Assembly: GCF_002754375.1 (NCBI RefSeq)
Contig: NZ_PEFF01000001.1
Coordinates: forward strand, 6,279,501-6,343,500
Reading direction: 5' to 3'
Length of the DNA: 64,000 nucleotides
Origin: Variovorax sp. 54
GTDB taxonomy: Bacteria > Pseudomonadota > Gammaproteobacteria > Burkholderiales > Burkholderiaceae_C
Below are positions 32,403 to 41,713 of the stretch, in pieces (positions within the stretch are counted from its first letter, which is position 1; the number at the start of each line of letters is the position of its first letter). The notes under the pieces were generated by a model. The model searched no databases. It had not been told where the DNA came from and was given only the letters and a program-made list of their open reading frames with translations. The position numbers and the translations under genes were made by a program.

Positions 32403-35400
32403 ATGAATCTCTCAAAATTCTTCATCGACAGGCCGATCTTTGCCGGCGTGCTGTCGCTCTTGATGCTGATCGCAGGCCTGATTGCGCTGCGCGGCCTGCC
32501 GATCTCGGAGTACCCCGAAGTCGCGCCGCCTTCGGTGGTGGTGCGCGCAACGTACCCGGGCGCCAACCCGAAGGTGATTGCTGAAACGGTGGCCACGCCG
32601 CTCGAAGAGCAGATCAACGGCGTCGAAGGCATGCTCTACATGGGCAGCCAGGCGACGACCGACGGCGTGATGACGCTGACCGTCACCTTCCGCCTCGGCA
32701 CCGATCCCGACAAGGCCCAGCAGCTCGTGCAGAACCGCGTCTCGCAAGCCGAGCCGCGCCTGCCCGAAGAAGTGCGGCGTCTCGGCATCACGACCGTCAA
32801 GAGCGCGCCCGACCTGACGATGGTGGTCCACCTCGTCTCGCCGAACAACCGCTACGACATCAACTACCTGCGCAACTACGCGGTGCTGAATGTGAAGGAC
32901 CCGCTCGCGCGCATCGAAGGCGTGGGACAGGTCCAGATCTTCGGCGGCGGCGACTACTCGATGCGCGTGTGGCTCGACCCGCAGAAGGTCGCGCAGCGTG
33001 GCCTGTCGGCCAGCGACGTGGTGGCAGCGATTCGCGGCCAGAACGTGCAGGCCGCGGCCGGCGTGGTCGGCGCATCGCCGGGCCTGTCGGACGTGGACAT
33101 GCAGCTGTCGATCAATGCGCAAGGGCGCCTGCAGAGCGAAGAAGAGTTCGGCGACATCATCGTCAAGAGCGGTACCGACGGCGCCGTCACGCGCCTTCGC
33201 GACATCGGCCGCCTCGAAATGGGCGCCGCCGACTACTCGCTGCGTTCGCTGCTGAACAACGACCCGGCCGTCGGCATGGGCGTGTTCCAGGCACCGGGCT
33301 CCAACGCGCTCGACATCTCGTCCAACGTCCGCAAGACGATGAACGAGCTGAACAAGAACATGCCCGAAGGCCTGGAATACCGCATCGCCTATGACCCGAC
33401 TCAGTTCGTGCGTGCGTCGATCGAATCGGTGATCCACACGCTGCTCGAAGCCATCGCGCTGGTGGTGCTCGTGGTGATCCTGTTCCTGCAAACGTGGCGC
33501 GCCTCCATCATTCCGCTGCTGGCCGTGCCGGTGTCGGTGATCGGTACCTTCGCGGTGCTGCATGTCCTCGGTTTCTCGATCAACGCACTGAGCCTGTTCG
33601 GGCTGGTGCTGGCCATCGGCATCGTGGTGGACGACGCCATCGTGGTGGTGGAGAACGTCGAGCGCAACATCGAAGCCGGGCTCACGCCGCGTGAAGCCAC
33701 GTACCGCGCCATGCGCGAAGTGTCGGGCCCCATCATCGCGATCGCGCTGGTGCTGGTGGCCGTGTTTGTGCCGCTGGCTTTCATCAGTGGTCTCACGGGC
33801 CAGTTCTACAAGCAGTTCGCGGTGACCATCGCGATCTCGACGGTGATCTCGGCCATCAACTCGCTGACGCTGTCGCCCGCGCTCGCCGCACTGCTGCTGC
33901 GCGGCCACGACCAGCCCAAGGACGCCCTGACGCGCGGCATGGACAAGGCCTTCGGCTGGCTGTTCCGCGGCTTCAACAAGTTCTTCCATCGCGGCTCCGA
34001 GGCCTACAGCGGCGGCGTCAAGCGCGTGATCTCGCGCAAGACGCTGATGCTGGTGATCTACCTCGCGCTGGTCGGCGTGACCTTCGGCCTCTTCAAGGCG
34101 GTGCCCAGCGGCTTCGTGCCGGCGCAGGACAAGCAGTACCTCATCGGTTTTGCCCAGCTGCCCGACGGCGCCACGCTCGACCGCACGGAAGAGGTGATCA
34201 CCCGCATGGGCGAGATCATGAAGAAGAACCCGAACGTGGAAGACGCGATTGCCTTCCCGGGCCTGTCGATCAATGGCTTCACCAACAGCTCGAACTCGGG
34301 CATCGTGTTCGCCACGCTCAAGCCCTTCGACCAGCGCAAGCGCGAAGACCAGAGCGGCGGTGCGGTGGCCGGCCAGCTCAACGGTGCGTTCTCGAGCATC
34401 CAGGATGCGTTCATCGTGATGTTCCCGCCGCCGCCGGTGGCAGGCCTGGGCACGACCGGCGGCTTCAAGCTGCAGATCGAAGACCGCGCCTCGGTCGGCT
34501 ACGACCAGATGGACGTCGCGGTGAAGGCCTTCATGGCCAAGGCGTATGCAGCGCCCGAACTGACGGGCATGTTCACGAGCTGGCAGGTCAACGTGCCGCA
34601 GCTGTATGCCGACATCGACCGCACCAAGGCGCGCCAGCTCGGCGTGCCCGTGACGGACATCTTCGACACGATGCAGATCTACCTCGGTAGCCTGTACGCC
34701 AACGACTTCAACAAGTTCGGCCGCACGTACTCCGTGCGCGTTCAGGCCGATGCGCCGTACCGCGCCCGTGCCGAAGACGTGGGTATGCTGAAGGTGCGCT
34801 CGACCTCGGGTGAGATGGTGCCGCTGGCTGCGCTGATGAAGGTCAACTCGACCTTCGGCCCGGAACGCGCCATGCGCTACAACGGCTACCTCGCCGCTGA
34901 CATCAACGGCGGCCCAGCCCCCGGCTATTCGTCGGGCCAGGCGCAGGACGTGATCACCAAGATCGCGGCCGAGACGCTGCCCAAGGGTGTGAGCTTCGAG
35001 TGGACCGAGCTGACGTACCAGGAAATCCTGGCCGGCAACTCCGCCTTCCTGGTGTTCCCGCTGGCGATCCTGCTGGTGTTCCTGGTGCTGGCCGCGCAGT
35101 ACGAAAGCCTGACGCTGCCGATCGCGATCATCCTGATCGTGCCGATGGGCATCATGGCCGCGATGGCGGGCGTATGGATCTCGGGAGGCGACAACAACGT
35201 CTTCACGCAGATCGGGTTGATCGTGCTGGTGGGGCTGAGTGCGAAGAACGCGATCCTGATCGTGGAGTTCGCACGGGAGCTGGAGTTCGCCGGACGCACG
35301 CCCATTCAGGCTGCGATCGAAGCCAGCCGCCTGCGCCTGCGCCCGATTTTGATGACCTCGCTGGCCTTCGTGATGGGCGTGCTGCCCCTGGTGCTCTCGA

Positions 35401-35675
35401 CCGGTGCCGGCTCCGAGATGCGCAAGGCGATGGGTGTGGCGGTGTTCGCCGGAATGATCGGCGTGACGGCCTTCGGCCTGTTCCTGACGCCGGTGTTCTA
35501 CGTGCTGATGCGCCGCCTGGCGGGCAACCGGCCGCTCAAGCTGCATGGCGAAGTGCCGCACGGCGACGACTTCGTGTCGGCCGACCATCCTGCGACCCCT
35601 TCGCACGGTGGTGGTGGTGGTGGTCTGCACCCGGTGCCGGCCTCGCCGCGCCCTTCGCATGGCGCGCATGACTGA
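32403..35675 (+). CDS. RND multidrug efflux inner-membrane transporter
   Basis: The 1090-residue HAE1-family proton antiporter has about 12 membrane helices with two large periplasmic loops. It begins NLSKFFIDRPIFAGVLSLLM and has the proton-relay acidic pair in IGIVVDDAIVVVENVERN (about residues 409-410), with FLTGQFYKQFAVT-like segments following. It resembles MexF/AcrB. The C terminus carries an unusual tail of six glycines encoded by a GGT repeat, then His- and Pro-rich residues. A CGGAGAA element precedes the ATG. The gene lies between the adaptor and the channel gene. Confidence 0.95.
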   Translation: MNLSKFFIDRPIFAGVLSLLMLIAGLIALRGLPISEYPEVAPPSVVVRATYPGANPKVIAETVATPLEEQINGVEGMLYMGSQATTDGVMTLTVTFRLGTDPDKAQQLVQNRVSQAEPRLPEEVRRLGITTVKSAPDLTMVVHLVSPNNRYDINYLRNYAVLNVKDPLARIEGVGQVQIFGGGDYSMRVWLDPQKVAQRGLSASDVVAAIRGQNVQAAAGVVGASPGLSDVDMQLSINAQGRLQSEEEFGDIIVKSGTDGAVTRLRDIGRLEMGAADYSLRSLLNNDPAVGMGVFQAPGSNALDISSNVRKTMNELNKNMPEGLEYRIAYDPTQFVRASIESVIHTLLEAIALVVLVVILFLQTWRASIIPLLAVPVSVIGTFAVLHVLGFSINALSLFGLVLAIGIVVDDAIVVVENVERNIEAGLTPREATYRAMREVSGPIIAIALVLVAVFVPLAFISGLTGQFYKQFAVTIAISTVISAINSLTLSPALAALLLRGHDQPKDALTRGMDKAFGWLFRGFNKFFHRGSEAYSGGVKRVISRKTLMLVIYLALVGVTFGLFKAVPSGFVPAQDKQYLIGFAQLPDGATLDRTEEVITRMGEIMKKNPNVEDAIAFPGLSINGFTNSSNSGIVFATLKPFDQRKREDQSGGAVAGQLNGAFSSIQDAFIVMFPPPPVAGLGTTGGFKLQIEDRASVGYDQMDVAVKAFMAKAYAAPELTGMFTSWQVNVPQLYADIDRTKARQLGVPVTDIFDTMQIYLGSLYANDFNKFGRTYSVRVQADAPYRARAEDVGMLKVRSTSGEMVPLAALMKVNSTFGPERAMRYNGYLAADINGGPAPGYSSGQAQDVITKIAAETLPKGVSFEWTELTYQEILAGNSAFLVFPLAILLVFLVLAAQYESLTLPIAIILIVPMGIMAAMAGVWISGGDNNVFTQIGLIVLVGLSAKNAILIVEFARELEFAGRTPIQAAIEASRLRLRPILMTSLAFVMGVLPLVLSTGAGSEMRKAMGVAVFAGMIGVTAFGLFLTPVFYVLMRRLAGNRPLKLHGEVPHGDDFVSADHPATPSHGGGGGGLHPVPASPRPSHGAHD
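35607..35624 (+). repeat. (GGT)6 trinucleotide repeat in the RND transporter 3' end
   Basis: Six tandem GGT units encode six glycines in the cytoplasmic tail of the RND transporter. In-frame gain or loss of units would only change glycine number, so this is a likely length polymorphism rather than a phase-variation switch. Confidence 0.8.
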
Positions 35676-35700
35676 TCGACAAGAAGAAAGAAGGTTTTCC

Positions 35701-37194
35701 ATGACATTCGGAATCCCCACCCTGATGCGCCCATTGCGCACCGCCATGCTGCCGCTGGTGGCGGCCCTCGTGCTGGCCGGTTGCGCCAGCGTGCCCTCGG
35801 GCATGCCCTCGGTGCCGACCGCGGCCCAGTTCAAGGAACAGCCGCAGCAGCAACCGGGCGCCACGGCGCCGGCCGGCTTCACCCGGGCCACGCCCGCCGA
35901 GGCGCAACCGCGCGGCGAATGGTGGCTGGCGTTCAACGACCCGGTGCTCAACACGCTGGTCGAGCGCGCCGCGGTCGACAACGCCAACATCCAGGCCGCC
36001 GCCGCACGGCTGGCCGAGGCCCGTGCGCTGGCGCGCAGCGCGCAGGCCGACCGCCTGCCGCAGATCGGCCTGGGCGCCGGCGCCAACCGCGGTGCGGGCC
36101 TGGACAAGGCCACGGCCAGCACCCGGCCCGGCACCATGACCAACATCGGCGCCACGTTCTCGTACGAGGTTGACCTGTTCGGTCGTCTCTCGGGCGCGGC
36201 CGATGCGGCCAAGCTCGACGCGGCGGGCCGCGAGGCGCTGCTGCAGAGCACCCGGCTCGCGGTGCAGGCCGAAGTGGCGCAGACCTACCTGCAACTGCGC
36301 GCGCTCGACGCCGAGCGCGTGCTGGTGCGCGAATCGGTCGCCGCCTACCGCGACACGCTGCGCCTGACGCAGCGCCGCCAGCAGGCCGGCGACATCGCCG
36401 AGCTCGACGTGGCGCGCGTGCAGACCGAGGTGTCATCCACCGAATCGGACGCGCTTGCGCTCGACCGCCAGCGTGCGCAGGTCGAACATGCGCTGGCCGT
36501 GCTGGTGGGCGATTCGGCCTCCAGCTTCGGCATGCGGCCCGACGACTGGGCGACCGCGCTGCCGGTGATTCCGCCGGGCGTGCCGTCTACCGTGCTCACG
36601 CGCCGGCCCGACGTGTCGGCCGCGCAGAGTGCCGTCATGGCGGCGCAGGCCCGCGTGGGCGTGGCGCAGACCGCGTGGTTCCCGAACATCTCGCTGACCG
36701 GCGCGGCCGGCTACGCCTCGCCCGAGATTGGCGACCTCTTCAAGTGGTCGGCCCGCTCGTGGGGCGTGGGCGCACTGCTGTCGCTGCCGATCTTCGACGG
36801 CGGCCGCCGCGAGGCCGGCGTGCAGGGCGCCAATGCCCAGCTCGACGGCGCGCTCGCCAGCTACCGCTCGCAGGTGCTGGTGGCGTTCCAGGAGGTCGAA
36901 GACCAGCTGGCCGCCATCCGCATCCTGCAGGAGCAGTCGGTGGTGCAGGCGCAGGCCGTGACCTCGGCGCAGCGTGCCACCAGCCTGTCGGACACGCGCT
37001 ACCGCAACGGCTACGTGAGCCAGCTCGACCTGCTCGACGCGCGCCGCAGCGAGCTGCGCAACCGGCGCCAGGCGCTGCAGGTGAAGTCGGCCCAGTACCA
37101 GGCGACGGTGGGGCTGATCCGCGCGATCGGCGGCGGCTGGGACGTGCCGGGCGCCGTGGCGTCGGCCGACGCACCGCGCGGCCCGCAGAGCTGA
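35701..37194 (+). CDS. RND efflux outer-membrane channel lipoprotein (NodT/OprM family)
   Basis: The 497-residue TolC-like protein has a lipoprotein signal with lipobox LAGC (Cys near residue 27) and the family start GEWWLAFNDPVLNTLVERA. The two homologous repeats include AARLAEARALARSAQADRLPQIGLGAG and VGVAQTAWFPNISLTGAAGYAS. It forms the exit duct of the pump encoded upstream and is a client of Lgt. GAAGG precedes the ATG. It converges with the MarR-family gene, with 15 bases between their ends. Confidence 0.93.
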   Translation: MTFGIPTLMRPLRTAMLPLVAALVLAGCASVPSGMPSVPTAAQFKEQPQQQPGATAPAGFTRATPAEAQPRGEWWLAFNDPVLNTLVERAAVDNANIQAAAARLAEARALARSAQADRLPQIGLGAGANRGAGLDKATASTRPGTMTNIGATFSYEVDLFGRLSGAADAAKLDAAGREALLQSTRLAVQAEVAQTYLQLRALDAERVLVRESVAAYRDTLRLTQRRQQAGDIAELDVARVQTEVSSTESDALALDRQRAQVEHALAVLVGDSASSFGMRPDDWATALPVIPPGVPSTVLTRRPDVSAAQSAVMAAQARVGVAQTAWFPNISLTGAAGYASPEIGDLFKWSARSWGVGALLSLPIFDGGRREAGVQGANAQLDGALASYRSQVLVAFQEVEDQLAAIRILQEQSVVQAQAVTSAQRATSLSDTRYRNGYVSQLDLLDARRSELRNRRQALQVKSAQYQATVGLIRAIGGGWDVPGAVASADAPRGPQS

Positions 37195-37209
37195 GCGGGC
37201 CGGCAGGCC

Positions 37210-37803
37210 CTACGCGCCCCGCATCGGCCAGCGGTGGCGCGTGCCGCCCGAACGGCGGTCGGCCTTCTCGGGCACCAGGCCTTGCGCGCTCAGCGCGCTG
37301 CCGCGTTGCTCGAGCCGCTGCAGGCATTGCAGCAGGATCTCGATGTCTGCCGGGGCCATACCTTCGAGCAGGCCCGTGTTGAGGTCGGCGACCCGCGAGA
37401 ACAGGTCGTCATAGAGCTGGCGTCCTGCCGGGCTCAGCCGCACGTGCACTTCGCGGCGGTCCTTGGCGTCGCGGCGCCGTTCCACCAACTGCTTTTCGAC
37501 CAGGCTGCCCAGTCCGCGCGAGGTGCGCACGCGGTCCAGGTTCAGTTGTTCCGACAGCATGGAGGAGGTGATCTCTCCGGTCTGCGCGAGCGTGCCGATC
37601 ATTCCCCATTCGCGGCGCGTGATGCCGAAACCGCCTTCGACGAGGCGCGTGGCCATGCCGCTGCCGGCGCGCGCGGCGCGCGAGAGCCGGTAAAGCAGCA
37701 GGTCGTCGAGGGAGCGGGGCGCGAGCAGCGCGGCCGCGTCGGGGAAGGCTGGCACGGAAGAACTCACGGGTGCAGGGTGTGGTGGCGCCGCCTCGGCGGG
37801 CAA
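37210..37803 (-). CDS. MarR family transcriptional regulator
   Basis: The 197-residue protein has a winged-helix core (ITRREWGMIGTLAQTGEITSSMLSEQLNLDRVRTSRGLGSLVEKQLV and the wing RRRDAKDRREVHVRLSPAG) flanked by helices for dimerisation. The N terminus is extended and the annotated start is TTG; a GTG at 37767 is a realistic alternative. It is divergent from a Bug receptor gene with a palindrome between them and convergent with the RND operon. Either could be its target. Confidence 0.88.
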   Translation of the reverse strand: MPAEAAPPHPAPVSSSVPAFPDAAALLAPRSLDDLLLYRLSRAARAGSGMATRLVEGGFGITRREWGMIGTLAQTGEITSSMLSEQLNLDRVRTSRGLGSLVEKQLVERRRDAKDRREVHVRLSPAGRQLYDDLFSRVADLNTGLLEGMAPADIEILLQCLQRLEQRGSALSAQGLVPEKADRRSGGTRHRWPMRGA

Positions 37804-37822
37804 TGATGGATTAGATCAACTA

Positions 37823-37853
37823 TTTGTTACCTGAATATAAACAACGTAACAAA
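37823..37853. promoter_or_regulatory. Inverted repeat in the MarR/Bug divergent region
   Basis: TTTGTTAC (37823-37830) and GTAACAAA (37846-37853) are exact 8-bp inverted repeats with a 15-base AT-rich spacer (contains AATATAAA, a possible -10). The dyad lies in the 85-base gap between the MarR gene and the Bug receptor gene, the usual place for a MarR operator controlling both. Confidence 0.6.
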
Positions 37854-37888
37854 GCTGGCCGCCTGCCGCCGGCGATACAGGAGATCCC

Positions 37889-38878
37889 ATGCCCTTTCTT
37901 TGGTCCCGGCGAAGCCTCGCCGCCCGCTGCCTCGCGCTCGCGATCGGCGGCGCCGTGGTGCCCGCGCAGGCACAGACGCCCGCGCCAGTGCTCGAGGGCC
38001 CGCTCACGCTGGTCGTCGGCTATGCGCCCGGCGGCAGCACCGACCGCATCGCGCGGCTGATCGCCGAGCGGCTCGGCCCCCAGCTCGGCGTGGCGGTGAC
38101 GGTGGAGAACCGTGCAGGCGAGGGCGGCCGTCTCGCGGCCAAGCAATTGCGGCGCGCGCCCGCGAGCGAGAACGTGCTGATGCTCGGCAACCCCGCCGTG
38201 ATGATGGTGGCGCCGCTCGTGCTCAAGGACGCCGGCTACGACCCCGACAAGGACTTCGTGCCGGTCACGCAGGTCAGCAGCTACGACTTCGCGCTGGCCG
38301 TGGGTCAGAAGCTGCAGCTGGACCGCGCGATGTTCCTCGTGGGCCGGCTCTGGGCCCACCCCGAGGAGGCGGTGTTCGGCGTGCCGGCAACCGGCAGCCT
38401 GCCGCACTTCTTCGGCCTGATGGTGGGCGATGCCTTGAGCGTGCAGCCGCAGATCAAGGGCTATGGCGGTTCGGCGCCGCTGCTGGCCGACCTGAGCGGC
38501 GGATCGCTGCCGATCGCCATCGACACGCTGGACTCGCTCTACGCGCAGCACGTGGCCGGCAAGATTCGCATCCTGGCCGTGTCGGGCAAGAAGCGCGCGA
38601 GCTTCGCGCCCGCCGTGCCGACCTTCCGCGAGGCCGGCATGAAGATCGATGCCGACGGCTGGAACACCTTCTTCGCGCCGAGCAGCATGCCGCCGGCCAA
38701 GGTGCAGTTGCTGGCCGGCAAGATCCGCGAGGTGATGCAGGACCCGGGGCTGCAGAAGGCGGCCATCGCGCTCTACATCCAGCCGGTGGTCAGCAGCAAT
38801 GCCGAGACCGTGCAGATGCTCAAGGCCTACCGCCAGCAGTGGGAGCCGGTGGTGCGGCGCTCGGGCTTCTCGCCCTGA
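37889..38878 (+). CDS. Bug-family (TctC-like) periplasmic solute receptor
   Basis: The 329-residue secreted protein has a signal with an Arg-Arg pair (SRRSLAARCLALAIGGAVVPAQAQ) and Bug-family features: GPLTLVVGYAPGGSTDRIARLIAERLG, VENRAGEGG, YDPDKDFVPVTQVSSY and AVPTFREAG. The family's usual cleft residues appear, but substitutions in the second lobe (PATGSLPHFFGLMVG) mean the ligand cannot be guessed. A strong AGGAG ribosome-binding site precedes the ATG. It is divergent from a MarR regulator. No membrane subunits are near. Confidence 0.88.
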   Translation: MPFLWSRRSLAARCLALAIGGAVVPAQAQTPAPVLEGPLTLVVGYAPGGSTDRIARLIAERLGPQLGVAVTVENRAGEGGRLAAKQLRRAPASENVLMLGNPAVMMVAPLVLKDAGYDPDKDFVPVTQVSSYDFALAVGQKLQLDRAMFLVGRLWAHPEEAVFGVPATGSLPHFFGLMVGDALSVQPQIKGYGGSAPLLADLSGGSLPIAIDTLDSLYAQHVAGKIRILAVSGKKRASFAPAVPTFREAGMKIDADGWNTFFAPSSMPPAKVQLLAGKIREVMQDPGLQKAAIALYIQPVVSSNAETVQMLKAYRQQWEPVVRRSGFSP

Positions 38879-38888
38879 CGGAGCAGGC

Positions 38889-39113
38889 TCAGTCGCCGAT
38901 GTCGGGTGAGGCCTTGGCGCTGAGCTTCTGCAGCTGCGCCACGCCCATTGCCAGCGCGTTCGAATAGCTGCCTTCGGCGCGCACGGCCCGGCGGTGGACG
39001 CGGTAGTCGAGCGCATCGGCGTCGCCGTTGTCCCCTGCTTTGAGCAGGACCCAGTGGAACCGGCCCGGTTCGGTTTCTTCGACGGTGAGCGCCAGGTCGT
39101 TGAGGGCGGACAT
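38889..39113 (-). CDS. Small protein of unknown function
   Basis: The 74-residue protein starts MSALNDLALTVEETEPGRFHWVLLKAG and has a basic, Tyr-containing middle (YRVHRRAVRAEGSYSNALAMG) and a short acidic end. It has no signal peptide, membrane helix or known motif. Codon use resembles a real gene and a TGGA-like element precedes the ATG. I cannot assign it to a family. It converges with the Bug gene and lies upstream of cobQ on the opposite strand. Confidence 0.65.
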   Translation of the reverse strand: MSALNDLALTVEETEPGRFHWVLLKAGDNGDADALDYRVHRRAVRAEGSYSNALAMGVAQLQKLSAKASPDIGD

Positions 39114-39206
39114 GAGGTTCCAGGGTTCGGCCTTGAGGGGCCCTACCCACTAGTTCGTCTGATCGGCCCATTCGGTTTCAGTTCGGCGCTCAACGACAAT
39201 CCCCGG

Positions 39207-40673
39207 ATGAGTTCTAGAGCGACAAGCGGACCGGCGCGCTGCGTCATGGTCCTGGGCACCACGAGCGGCGCCGGCAAGAGCTGGCTGGCCACCGCGCTGT
39301 GCCGGTGGTATGCCCGCCAGGGGTTGCGGGTGGCGCCTTTCAAGGCGCAGAACATGAGCAACAACGCCCGCGTGGTCGAGGGCGGCGAGATCGGCAGCGC
39401 CCAGTACTTCCAGGCCCTGGCCGCCAACGCCGTGCCCGACGTGCGCATGAATCCGCTGCTGCTCAAGCCCGAGCGCGACACCCACAGCCAGGTGGTGCTG
39501 ATGGGGCAGGTGAGCGAGTCGCTCTCGACCCTGCCGTGGCGCGGGCGCAGCGAGCGCGTCTGGCCGCAGATCGTGCAGGCCTTCGACGACCTGCGCGCCG
39601 AGAACGACGTGGTCGTGATCGAAGGCGCGGGCTCTCCGGCCGAGATCAACCTCATGGCTAGCGACATCGTCAACATGCGCGTCGCGCGCCACGCGCGGGC
39701 GCGCTGCCTGCTGGCAACCGACATCGACCGCGGCGGCGCCTTTGCCCACCTGTACGGCACCTGGGCGCTGCTGCCCGAGGCCGACCGGGTGCTCATCAAC
39801 GGCTTCGTGCTCAACAAATTCCGTGGCGATGCCTCGCTGCTGGCGCCCGCGCCGCAGCAACTGCAGGAACTGACTGGCGTGCCCACCGTGGCGACGCTGC
39901 CGATGTGGTGGCAGCACGGCCTGCCCGAGGAAGACGGCGTGTTCGACGACCGCAGCCGCGCCAGCGGCGTGGTCACGCGCACTGTGGCGGTGGTCGCGTA
40001 CCCGCGCCTGAGCAACCTCGATGAATTCCAGGCGCTGAAGAACGTGCCCGGCGTGCGCCTGGTCTGGGCTCGCACGCCCGCCGATGTGGCCGGTGCCGAC
40101 TGGATCGTGCTGCCCGGCTCCAAGCACACGAGCGGTGACCTTGCCTGGCTGCGCGCGCAGGGGCTGGACCGCGCGGTGGCCGAGCACGCGGGGCGCGGCG
40201 GCGCGGTGCTGGGCGTCTGCGGCGGGCTGCAGATGCTGGGCGAGGCGCTGGTCGATCCGCACGGCATCGATGGAAACGCGCCGGGGCTCGGGCTGCTGCC
40301 GCTGGTGACGGTGTTCGAGCGCGAGAAGACCGTGCGGCACCGCGAGGCGACCTTTGCTGGTGACCTCGTGGCCGGCCCCTGGGCCGCGCTGTCGGGCGTG
40401 CGCATTGCCGGCTACGAAATCCACCACGGCCAGACCGCGGCCCACCCGCAACTGGCCCATGACGGCCGCGCCGTGATGCCCGAGGGCCTGGCCTGGCAGA
40501 ACGCGCGCGGCAACGTGCTGGGCCTCTATTTGCATGGCCTGTTCGAAGACCGGGCCGCGCTGCAGGCGCTGTTCGGTACCACGGCGCCCACGTTGGACGC
40601 CACCTTCGACGGCCTGGCCGACTTCATCGACACCCACTTCGACGCCGGCGTGCTCGCCGGCCTGATCGCATGA
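39207..40673 (+). CDS. cobQ: Cobyric acid synthase CobQ
   Basis: CobQ amidates the b, d, e and g side chains of adenosylcobyrinic acid a,c-diamide. The 488-residue protein has a P-loop GTTSGAGKSWLATALCRWYA, APFKAQNMSNNARVV, VVIEGAGSPAEINL and DIDRGGAFAHLYGTWALL. The C-terminal class-I-like glutaminase domain has the catalytic Cys in GVCGGLQMLGEAL (about residue 338) and GYEIHHGQT. The ATG at 39207 has little ribosome-binding sequence. It opens the second cobalamin block, which has no riboswitch in its short leader. The stop overlaps cobT. Confidence 0.95.
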   Translation: MSSRATSGPARCVMVLGTTSGAGKSWLATALCRWYARQGLRVAPFKAQNMSNNARVVEGGEIGSAQYFQALAANAVPDVRMNPLLLKPERDTHSQVVLMGQVSESLSTLPWRGRSERVWPQIVQAFDDLRAENDVVVIEGAGSPAEINLMASDIVNMRVARHARARCLLATDIDRGGAFAHLYGTWALLPEADRVLINGFVLNKFRGDASLLAPAPQQLQELTGVPTVATLPMWWQHGLPEEDGVFDDRSRASGVVTRTVAVVAYPRLSNLDEFQALKNVPGVRLVWARTPADVAGADWIVLPGSKHTSGDLAWLRAQGLDRAVAEHAGRGGAVLGVCGGLQMLGEALVDPHGIDGNAPGLGLLPLVTVFEREKTVRHREATFAGDLVAGPWAALSGVRIAGYEIHHGQTAAHPQLAHDGRAVMPEGLAWQNARGNVLGLYLHGLFEDRAALQALFGTTAPTLDATFDGLADFIDTHFDAGVLAGLIA

Positions 40674-41713
40674 CCGACACCGACCTGATTCCCTCCGTTC
40701 CAGACATTGCCGACGCCGCACTCGCGGCGCGTCTGCAGGCCGCGCTCGACAACAAGACCAAGCCGGTCGGCGCGCTGGGCCGCCTCGAAGCGCTGGCGTT
40801 GCGCATCGGCACCATCCTCGGCACCGAGCAGCCCGTGCTCGACGCGCCGCAGATGCTCGTGTGCGCGGGCGACCACGGGCTGGCGGCGCGCGGCGTGTCG
40901 GCCTATCCGAGCGACGTGACCTGGCAGATGGTCGAGAACTTCCTGGCCGGCGGCGCGGCGGTCAGCGTGCTGGCGCGCCAGCATGGCTTGGCTCTCACTG
41001 TGGTCGATTGCGGCGTGCGGCGCGACTTCCAGCCGCGCCCCGGTCTGGTGTCGCGGCGCATCGGCGCCGGCACGGCCGACGCGTCGGCTGGCCCCGCCAT
41101 GACGCCCGAACAGTGCGCCCAGGCCATCGCCAACGGCCGCGAGGTCGTGCGCGCGCTGCCGGGCAACGCGCTGCTGCTCGGCGAAATGGGCATCGGCAAC
41201 AGCTCGTCCGCGGCGCTGCTGTTGTCGCGTCTGGCCGGGCTGGACATCGGCCTGTGCACCGGCGCCGGCACGGGGCTCGACGCCGACGGCCTCGCACGCA
41301 AGCGCGAGGTGCTGCGCGAAGTGCTCGCCCTGCACGCGGGCGCAACCGCGCCGCTCGAGGCACTGGCCGCGTTCGGCGGCTTCGAGGTGGCGACGCTGGT
41401 CGGCGCGGTGCTGCAGGCGGCGCAGGAGCGGCGCGTGATCGTGGTCGATGGCTTCATCGCCAGCGCCGCCGTGCTGGTCGCGCAGGCAATCCGCCCGCAG
41501 GTGACGCAGCGCTGCGTGGCGGCGCACAGTTCGGCCGAGCCGGGGCACACGCTGCTCCTGAAGTACCTCGGGCTCGAGCCGCTGCTGAACCTCGACCTGC
41601 GCCTGGGCGAAGGCTCGGGCGGTGCGCTGGCGTGGCCTCTGCTCGAATCGGCCTGCCGCATCCTGCGCGAGATGGCGAGCTTCGAATCGGCGGGCGTGTC
41701 GCGCCAGCAATGA
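40670..41713 (+). CDS. cobT: Nicotinate-nucleotide-dimethylbenzimidazole phosphoribosyltransferase
   Basis: CobT (CobU in the aerobic nomenclature) transfers ribose phosphate to dimethylbenzimidazole to make alpha-ribazole phosphate. The 347-residue protein has NKTKPVGALGRLEALALRIG, VCAGDHGLAARGVSAYP, GEMGIGNSSSAALLLSRLAG, GFIASAAVLVA and the catalytic Glu in LGEGSGGALAWPLLESA (about residue 315). It uses the product of BluB at 19085. Overlaps: ATGA with cobQ, and its stop overlaps cobS. Confidence 0.95.
   Translation: MTDTDLIPSVPDIADAALAARLQAALDNKTKPVGALGRLEALALRIGTILGTEQPVLDAPQMLVCAGDHGLAARGVSAYPSDVTWQMVENFLAGGAAVSVLARQHGLALTVVDCGVRRDFQPRPGLVSRRIGAGTADASAGPAMTPEQCAQAIANGREVVRALPGNALLLGEMGIGNSSSAALLLSRLAGLDIGLCTGAGTGLDADGLARKREVLREVLALHAGATAPLEALAAFGGFEVATLVGAVLQAAQERRVIVVDGFIASAAVLVAQAIRPQVTQRCVAAHSSAEPGHTLLLKYLGLEPLLNLDLRLGEGSGGALAWPLLESACRILREMASFESAGVSRQQ

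Noticed and set aside
32412..36251. 1279-residue minus-strand open frame opposite the RND transporter and channel genes
   Set aside because: Mirror of strongly supported genes; biased His/Arg/Gln composition.
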